64,000 bases of DNA from Mesorhizobium sp. ZC-5 (lineage in GTDB: Bacteria; Pseudomonadota; Alphaproteobacteria; Rhizobiales; Rhizobiaceae): NCBI RefSeq assembly GCF_025753855.1, contig NZ_JAOWPT010000008.1, positions 62,001 to 126,000 on the forward strand, read 5' to 3'. Below, in pieces: positions 58,757 to 64,000 of the stretch. The notes under the pieces are model-generated. The model was not told the origin of the DNA and searched no databases. It saw only the letters and a list, made by a program, of their open reading frames with translations. The position numbers and the translations under genes are program-made. How positions within the stretch are numbered: position 1 is the stretch's first letter; every line of letters begins with the position of its first letter.

Positions 58757-60688
58757 TCAGCCGACGATGCGCAGGTTGGACAGTTCGTCGGCGATTTCCT
58801 TGAATTTCTCGGCAAGATTGCTGCCCGTCGCATTCCAGAACAGCTTGGCCGGTTTGGAAGGGTCGTCCGCGTCCTTGCGGAAGCGCGAGTCGGAGGAGCA
58901 TCTCTTCAGGGCTTCGATCGCCTGGTTCTCGTCGTAGTCGTCGGTGCTGAGATCGAGCGAGACGGTCATCACCAGAACCTTGGCGGCCTTGGCGTTGTCG
59001 CACAGCATCGCCATCTGCTCGTTCATCGCGCTGGTGTAGTTGCCAGCGGTATAGTTGGCCCGGCCGATCGCCGCGCTGGTGCCCTTAAAGAGGCGGGTCT
59101 CGGCGGTGTCGCCATAAGACTGGCCCGTATATCCATACGCGGCGTAGGTGGACTTGTTCCTGCCCGGATCCTTGTTGGGAACAGAATAGGTGTTCTCGCC
59201 GTCGGTCAGCACGATGATGACCTTGTCGTTGCCCTTCTCGGTTTCCGGTCGGCCCGCGGAGAAAGGTTCGGCATGCGAGATGGTGCGCCAGCCCCAGGCG
59301 GTGCCTTCGGGGACATTGGTGTTTCCGTTCGCCACCATCTCGTCGATTGCCGCCTTCACAGCCGTCAGGCCTTCCTCGGTGCTGACGTCGGTCAGCGGAG
59401 TGATGGCCTTGGTGGTGCAGCTGTAATTCGGACCGCGTCCCTTGGAGAGCACCGGCGCATCTTCGGCTCGTGCCATGAAATACTTTGCCATGTTGCGCTG
59501 GCGGGTCGTGCCGGTGGTGCTCGACGGGGCGTCGTTCCACCAGCTGTTCGCCGCGTCGTAACCGACCGGCTTTGGTTCATCCGGATTCTGGGTGGTTTTC
59601 CAATGGTTGCCCGGTTCGTCGGGCGCGAACATCGGCACGAACAGCGTAGCAGGGTCGTCGGTGGCGGAGGCTGTCGCATCGTTTACGTTGTAGGGGTGCG
59701 GGCGCACTTCCACGCAGCCCTGCCAGGAGGCAAAGGGACCATAGGTGTCGACATAGTCGTAGGCGTAATAACCATCCCTGCAGGTGCCGTTGTCGCGATG
59801 CTTCGTGCAGACATAGTGCCTGCTTCCGTCGACGCGCTCGTGGCTGGTGACCACCTTCATGTCCCGATAGAGCGAGAAACGGCTGAGCACCTGTCCTTCT
59901 TCCTCGCCCCAGCCGGTGCCTCCCTTGTACCAGCTGTTGCCGGTCTGCTCGGCATATCTGTCCGGCGCGTTCAGCGTCGACCAATCGAAATTCTCATGAT
60001 GGACGGGGGAGACGCCGTCCACATCCATCCAGGATGCGCCGGCGTATTCGGGGCCGACATTGACCGACGCGGCAAAGGGCACCAGGGCGAACTGAACCGG
60101 CTTCTCGACCTGCTTGATGAGGTTCGCCTGCAGGGCCAGCGTGTCGACCAGCTGCTTGGCTGCCGCCTTGAGAAGATCGATCCGTTTTTCGCCAGAGCCG
60201 GATCCCTCCTCGTCCATCGATCCCGAATTGTCGAGGACGAGCGCCACCTCGAGCGAGTTTTTCAGGCGGATCTCGGAGCGCGCGCTGACGGTCAAGTCGG
60301 TCGGCCCGGCATCTCCCATCAGCTTTTTGAAAGCAGGCAGGAAATATGGCTTGTATGTGAGCGTGGCGGACAGCTTCAGGGTGCCGCCGCCGACAGCGCT
60401 CGTCGGCAAGGTAACGTCGAGCACGGCATCGGCGGGATCGATGGCACCGAGATTGGCTTCGAAAAAATCCTGCGCGTAGGCGATGATTTCGGCATCCTTC
60501 GCGCCGGACACCATGTAGCGCGCAGTGGCGATGCCAGCCGCGTCGAGCGCGTTGAGCGTCGCCTGTTTCTGGCGGGTCACCTCGGTGTAGTCGATGGCCA
60601 ACGCGACGGCGCCGATCAACGGCACCATCATGACCGCCGTCATCAGCGCGAAGTTGCCGCGCCGGTCCCTGAGAAATCTGCCGATCAT
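58757..60688 (-). CDS. TadG-like pilus assembly protein with von Willebrand A domain (copy 1)
   Basis: A 643-residue protein. The N terminus is TadE/TadG-like (MIGRFLRDRRGNFALMTAVMMVPLIGAVALAIDYTEVTRQKQATLNALDAAGIATAR): a membrane anchor at about 12-30. From about residue 160 the vWA domain shows LEVALVLDNSGSMDEEG (MIDAS DxSxS) and GNDKVIIVLTDGENTYS, followed by CDNAKAAKVLVMTVSLDL. Between these lies a long insertion of Tyr/Trp/Gly-rich, extracytoplasmic character. The start at 60688 is used because GGGGGCCGCCTCG precedes it. A close paralogue lies immediately upstream. Confidence 0.9.
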   Translation of the reverse strand: MIGRFLRDRRGNFALMTAVMMVPLIGAVALAIDYTEVTRQKQATLNALDAAGIATARYMVSGAKDAEIIAYAQDFFEANLGAIDPADAVLDVTLPTSAVGGGTLKLSATLTYKPYFLPAFKKLMGDAGPTDLTVSARSEIRLKNSLEVALVLDNSGSMDEEGSGSGEKRIDLLKAAAKQLVDTLALQANLIKQVEKPVQFALVPFAASVNVGPEYAGASWMDVDGVSPVHHENFDWSTLNAPDRYAEQTGNSWYKGGTGWGEEEGQVLSRFSLYRDMKVVTSHERVDGSRHYVCTKHRDNGTCRDGYYAYDYVDTYGPFASWQGCVEVRPHPYNVNDATASATDDPATLFVPMFAPDEPGNHWKTTQNPDEPKPVGYDAANSWWNDAPSSTTGTTRQRNMAKYFMARAEDAPVLSKGRGPNYSCTTKAITPLTDVSTEEGLTAVKAAIDEMVANGNTNVPEGTAWGWRTISHAEPFSAGRPETEKGNDKVIIVLTDGENTYSVPNKDPGRNKSTYAAYGYTGQSYGDTAETRLFKGTSAAIGRANYTAGNYTSAMNEQMAMLCDNAKAAKVLVMTVSLDLSTDDYDENQAIEALKRCSSDSRFRKDADDPSKPAKLFWNATGSNLAEKFKEIADELSNLRIVG

Positions 60689-60825
60689 CGAGGCGGCCCC
60701 CGCCGCGAAACTGTTGACCACCCAAGCTTTCATAAAGGCTTGAATGTCCGGTTTGGAAAACCCGTCGATTTCTCCGGCACGCGTTGACGAAGGCGTAACC
60801 AAGCCGGAACGAGCGGTGCCTATAA

Positions 60826-60859
60826 CAGTTCACCCCGCTGGGCGGCGGGGTGAACTGTC
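60826..60859. terminator. Hairpin between the two TadG-like genes
   Basis: ACAGTTCACCCCGC and GCGGGGTGAACTGT (14 bp, perfect) enclose TGGGCG. It begins 17 bases after the stop of copy 2 and lies before copy 1 on the same strand. There is no T-run, so it may reduce rather than stop read-through into copy 1. Confidence 0.6.
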
Positions 60860-60875
60860 TGGTTTGAAGGCTGGA

Positions 60876-62705
60876 TCAGCTAACGATGCGCAGATTCGAC
60901 AGTTCGTCGGCGATTTCCCGGAAGACCTTCTCAAGTTCGCCACCAGTGGCATTCCAGAAGAGCTTCTTGTCGGTGCTTATGCGCGAAAAGGACGCGCAGT
61001 CCTCGAGCGCCTCGATCTGCTTTTTCTCGAAGTTGTCGTTGCTGTTGAGATCCAGCGCCACTGTCATGATGATGACGTGGGGGTCGTGGCCACCTGTCGT
61101 CTTGGGCGCCTTCGCGTTGTCGCACAGCTTCTTGAAGTGCTGGTTCATCGCCCCGGTGTAGTTGTCGGCGGTGAAGGTGGTCTTGCTCACCGTGGTGTCC
61201 TTGAAGATCCGGGGGTCACCGTTGTTGTACTGTTGTCCGGCGTAACCGTATGCCGCATAGGTCGACCTGTTCTTGATGGGGTCGTTGGAATTGGACGTGG
61301 AATCGTTCAGATCGCCGTAGGTGTTCTCACCGTCGGTCAGGACGATGACCACCTTGTCGTTGCCCCGTTCACTGTCCGGGCGCCCTTCCGTGAAGGGCTC
61401 GCCGTGGGAGACGACGCGCCAGCCCCATGCCAGGCCTTCGGGAACGTTGGTGTTGCCGGTAGACTGCATCGCCGTGATGGCGGCTTTCACATCATCCTTG
61501 CCGGTTCCCGCCGTCACATCCTTGAGCGGCGTGATGCCGGTGGTCGTGCAGGAGAAATTCGGACCATCCGTACTCGATGCTTTCTGAAAATATTTCTCCA
61601 CGTCCTCCTGCCGCTTTTCGATGGAGCCGGCGACGTACTTATCAGGCCACCAGCTGTTGCTGTAATTTCCGTAGAGATAATTTCCGGCCCAGTTTTTCAC
61701 CCGATCGGGTTCGTCGGGTGCGAACATGGGAACGAACAATGTCGCAGGATTGCCTGGAGTCGGAGTGGTGTCGTCGTTGTTGTAAGGCGATGGTCTCGCC
61801 TCAACGCAACCTTTCCACGGGATCTTGTCTCCCGACGTCGTTCTCATGTCTTCATAGAGACTGAAACGAGTCGCGGGCTGGCCGTTGCTTGCTCCCCAAT
61901 CCGTGCCCTTCTTAATCCAGCCATTGCCGCTTTTCTCGACGAATTTCTGGTTACCGAGAACCTTGGCGGCCACCCGGGTCCAGTCGAGATTCTCGTGATG
62001 GACAGGCGAAATTCCGGCTCCATCCATCCATGATTTTGGCGCGTCACCCAGACCAAGCGCGTTGTCCCGGCCGACATTGACCGACGCCGAGAAGGGAACC
62101 AGCCCGAACTGCACCGGTTTGTCGATCTGCCTCAGCGCCTCGCCTTCCTTGGCGATGGTGTCGACAAGCTGCTTCGCGGCATCCTTGAGCAGTTCCAGGC
62201 GGGTCTTGGTCGAGCCCTTTCCCTTTTCACTCATCGAGCCGGAATTATCGAGCACCAATGCAACTTCCAGGGTATTCTTGAGCCTGACGTCGGTGCAGGC
62301 GTCGAAGGAAATCTCTTCCATCGGCTCGCGCAGCAGCACGCGGAAAACAGGCAGAAAATAGGGGTGGTAAACGAGGCTCGAGCATAGCTGCAGAGTGCCG
62401 CCGCCAGTGTTGTTTTGCGGAAGAAGAACGGTGAGCGAGGTGTCCGTGGGATTGATTGTCTTCGACAGGTTCGACTCAAAGAAATCTTTCGCGTAGATCT
62501 TCAAATCGTCATCCGAGCCGCCGTTGATGAGCTCGCGCGCGGTGGCTATGCCCGCCGCGTCAAGTGCATTGATCATCATCTGGCGCTGGCGCGACATCTC
62601 GGAATAGTCGATCGCCAATGTGAGCGCGCCCATGATGGGCACCATCGAGATGGCCGTCAGGATCGCGAAATTGCCGCGCCTGTCTTTCAAAAAACTGCGG
62701 ATCAT
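60876..62705 (-). CDS. TadG-like pilus assembly protein with von Willebrand A domain (copy 2)
   Basis: A 609-residue paralogue of the neighbouring gene. It shares DRRGNFA-T-A-SMVPxxGAxxLAIDYxExxRQxQ at the N terminus, VALVLDNSGSMSEKG, KxxLLKxAAKQLVDT, LFVPMFAPDEP, NTNVPEGxAWGWR, KVVIVLTDGENTY and the identical ending EIADELSNLRIVx. A more divergent middle carries its own Trp/Asn-rich insertions. It probably faces the periplasm as part of Flp/Tad pilus or surface assembly. No other tad genes are in the window. AGGGGTGCTGAAACA precedes the ATG at 62705. Confidence 0.9.
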   Translation of the reverse strand: MIRSFLKDRRGNFAILTAISMVPIMGALTLAIDYSEMSRQRQMMINALDAAGIATARELINGGSDDDLKIYAKDFFESNLSKTINPTDTSLTVLLPQNNTGGGTLQLCSSLVYHPYFLPVFRVLLREPMEEISFDACTDVRLKNTLEVALVLDNSGSMSEKGKGSTKTRLELLKDAAKQLVDTIAKEGEALRQIDKPVQFGLVPFSASVNVGRDNALGLGDAPKSWMDGAGISPVHHENLDWTRVAAKVLGNQKFVEKSGNGWIKKGTDWGASNGQPATRFSLYEDMRTTSGDKIPWKGCVEARPSPYNNDDTTPTPGNPATLFVPMFAPDEPDRVKNWAGNYLYGNYSNSWWPDKYVAGSIEKRQEDVEKYFQKASSTDGPNFSCTTTGITPLKDVTAGTGKDDVKAAITAMQSTGNTNVPEGLAWGWRVVSHGEPFTEGRPDSERGNDKVVIVLTDGENTYGDLNDSTSNSNDPIKNRSTYAAYGYAGQQYNNGDPRIFKDTTVSKTTFTADNYTGAMNQHFKKLCDNAKAPKTTGGHDPHVIIMTVALDLNSNDNFEKKQIEALEDCASFSRISTDKKLFWNATGGELEKVFREIADELSNLRIVS

Positions 62706-62973
62706 TGTTTCAGCACCCCTGCCAGACCCAGTTTGAATGGCAAAGAATGGCAGAGAATCGTTAAATTCCCGGTTCTGAAATCCTTTCGAAAGATGAGCAG
62801 GCGCTTTATCCGAAATTAACCATCCGCAGCTGATGGACGTCTCGCCATCAACCAATTTCTCTGCCCGATGCCGGCGGATGCCGCTGGAATGAAAGCTGGT
62901 GACAGGGTGGCTGGCTTCGGCTAATTCCGGGTCGGCTTGGCGACCGCCAGTCGAAATCGATCGAGGAGACGTG

Positions 62974-63834
62974 ATGACGGGTTCGCTGAAGATGATCAGT
63001 TCGCTTGCAGACCTGTCCGGGCGGTATTCCGCCATCCTCTGCGATGTCTGGGGCGTACTGCACAATGGCGAGAAGCCGTTTCCCGCCGCCGCCTCGGCAC
63101 TGGCGGCGGCCCGCGAGGCCGGCGTTCCGGTCGTCCTGATTACCAATGCGCCGCGCCGCACGGACGACGTGGTGGCGCAGATGAACGTGATCGGCGTTCC
63201 GCCAAGCGCCTATGACCGCGTCGTCACCTCGGGCGACGTGACGCGCGACCTGATCAGCGTCGGACCCCGCAAGGTGCTGCATCTCGGGCCTGAGCGCGAC
63301 ATGAACATCTATGACGGTCTCGGTGTCGAGGCCGTGGAAGAGTTCGAAGCTGACGGCGTGGTCTGCACCGGCTTCTATGACGACGAGACGGAAGTGCCGG
63401 CGGACTATGCGGAATTGCTGCGGCGGCTTAGGGCCCGCAACCTGCCGTTCATCTGCGCCAACCCCGACATCGTCGTGGAACGGGGTGAGCGGCTGATATG
63501 GTGTGCCGGTGCGCTGGCGCGCGACTATGCCCAACTCGGCGGCCGTACGCTGATCGCCGGCAAGCCGCACGCGCCGATATACGAGGCCGCGATGGCCGCG
63601 GTCAGCGACATCGTCGGCCGGGCGGTCGAGCGCTCGGAGGTCGTTGCGATCGGCGACGGCATGATGACCGACGTGAAGGGCGCTGCCGACAACGGTTTCG
63701 ACGTGCTCTACGTGTCGGGCGGCATCCACGCCCGCGACTACGGCGACGTGCTGCAGCCCGATGCCGACCGGCTTGCGGCGTTCCTTGAAAAGCATGGCTA
63801 CCGGCCAGTGGCAACCATACCGAGGTTGCGATAG
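62974..63834 (+). CDS. HAD-superfamily hydrolase, TIGR01459 type
   Basis: A cytoplasmic phosphatase of 286 residues. Catalytic loop I is AILCDVWGVLHNGEKPF (nucleophile D in CDVWGV), loop II is VPVVLITNAPRR, loop III has IAGKPHAPIYEAA, and motif IV is VVAIGDGMMTDVKGAADNG. It belongs to the NagD/PLP-phosphatase-like class IIA. GAGGAGACGTG precedes the ATG at 62974; an upstream frame from 62899 lacks it. It is immediately followed by ribF (8 bases), the known arrangement in this order. Confidence 0.93.
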   Translation: MTGSLKMISSLADLSGRYSAILCDVWGVLHNGEKPFPAAASALAAAREAGVPVVLITNAPRRTDDVVAQMNVIGVPPSAYDRVVTSGDVTRDLISVGPRKVLHLGPERDMNIYDGLGVEAVEEFEADGVVCTGFYDDETEVPADYAELLRRLRARNLPFICANPDIVVERGERLIWCAGALARDYAQLGGRTLIAGKPHAPIYEAAMAAVSDIVGRAVERSEVVAIGDGMMTDVKGAADNGFDVLYVSGGIHARDYGDVLQPDADRLAAFLEKHGYRPVATIPRLR

Positions 63835-63841
63835 GGCTCGT

Positions 63842-64000
63842 ATGAAGCACGCTTTCGAGCGCATAACCGGAGCGGCTTTCCTGCCGGCACAGCTGCGCGG
63901 CGGCGTCGTTGCGATCGGCAATTTCGATGGCGTTCATCGCGGCCATCAGGCCGTGCTTGAACGGGCGCTGGCAGAGGCGCGGCGCCGCGACGTGCCGGCG
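63842..64000 (+). CDS. ribF: Bifunctional riboflavin kinase / FAD synthetase, N-terminal part
   Basis: The first 53 codons are present and the gene runs past the window end. The peptide MKHAFERITGAAFLPAQLRG is followed by the nucleotidyltransferase motif VVAIGNFDGVHRGHQAVLE, the GxFDGxHxGHQ signature of the FAD synthetase domain. Together with the ribH and FMN riboswitch at 41 kb the window contributes two flavin genes, but they are far apart. Confidence 0.93.
   Translation, partial: MKHAFERITGAAFLPAQLRGGVVAIGNFDGVHRGHQAVLERALAEARRRDVPA

Noticed and set aside
58583-60787. Plus-strand open frame of 734 codons over the first TadG-like gene
   Set aside because: It lies opposite a gene with clear vWA and TadG motifs, and has no ribosome-binding site or known domain.

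Overview
The window reads as a chromosomal segment of a GC-rich alphaproteobacterium of the order Hyphomicrobiales, most likely in or near the Phyllobacteriaceae (Mesorhizobium, Aminobacter or a relative). The reasons are the plant-type glutamate-cysteine ligase, the hisS-hisZ-hisG cluster with a short HisG, a glcDEF glycolate oxidase locus, a TIGR01459-type HAD gene beside ribF, a CIRCE-controlled groESL operon, many small rhizobial-type envelope proteins, and a dispersed family of C/G-rich palindromic intergenic repeats. No tRNA, rRNA, CRISPR array or intact mobile element was seen. One decayed transposase fragment is present. The species assignment is inference from gene content, not a database match.

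Layout. 0-6.7 kb: a partial membrane protein, gshA, a TerC-family transporter with a structured leader, rsmE, a SnoaL-like protein, a lipoprotein, a CxxC protein and an amidotransferase. 6.7-11.6 kb: glycolate oxidase operon glcD-(ASCH-like gene)-glcE-glcF on the minus strand, with a perfect 49-bp inverted repeat between the ASCH gene and glcE. 11.7-18.4 kb: DUF3422 protein, a GntR/FCD regulator with lldD and a translationally coupled metallophosphatase (L-lactate use), an L,D-transpeptidase, 3-methyladenine glycosylase and two small membrane proteins. 19-24.5 kb: hisS, hisZ, hisG and an acyl-CoA synthetase. 24.5-33.8 kb: two DoxX paralogues, fumC, and two TetR-controlled divergent loci (NIPSNAP; ADH-OsmC-SnoaL), followed by small stress or envelope proteins and a TauE/SafE permease.

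33.9-42.7 kb is the most accessory part. An HTH-citrate synthase fusion is divergent from a stand-alone citrate synthase. Next come an adenylyl cyclase-TPR protein and a cassette of an HExxH peptidase, an SSGGR-repeat protein and a small basic-tailed protein. An FMN riboswitch then precedes ribH, followed by a DoxX-like and a PepSY-like protein. 42.7-48.5 kb: transposase remnant, groEL-groES with promoter and CIRCE, then a subtilase divergent from an ECF sigma/anti-sigma pair and a Ser/Asn-repeat secreted protein.

48.5-64 kb: a DUF6065-like protein divergent from a MarR-HlyD-DHA2 efflux operon with a clear palindromic operator. A polytopic membrane protein converges on three membrane-anchored proteins of unknown function. 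The rest is an orphan Tat-exported peptide-binding protein, a LysE-type exporter, two tandem TadG-like von Willebrand pilus-assembly proteins, a HAD phosphatase and the start of ribF.

Most of the window is ordinary housekeeping. The best leads for something undescribed are the HTH-citrate synthase fusion and its divergent partner, the metallopeptidase/SSGGR cassette, the subtilase/ECF/Ser-Asn-repeat locus, the four-gene envelope cluster at 52.8-55.9 kb and the three-way-junction leader upstream of the TerC gene. None of these functions is proven by the sequence alone.
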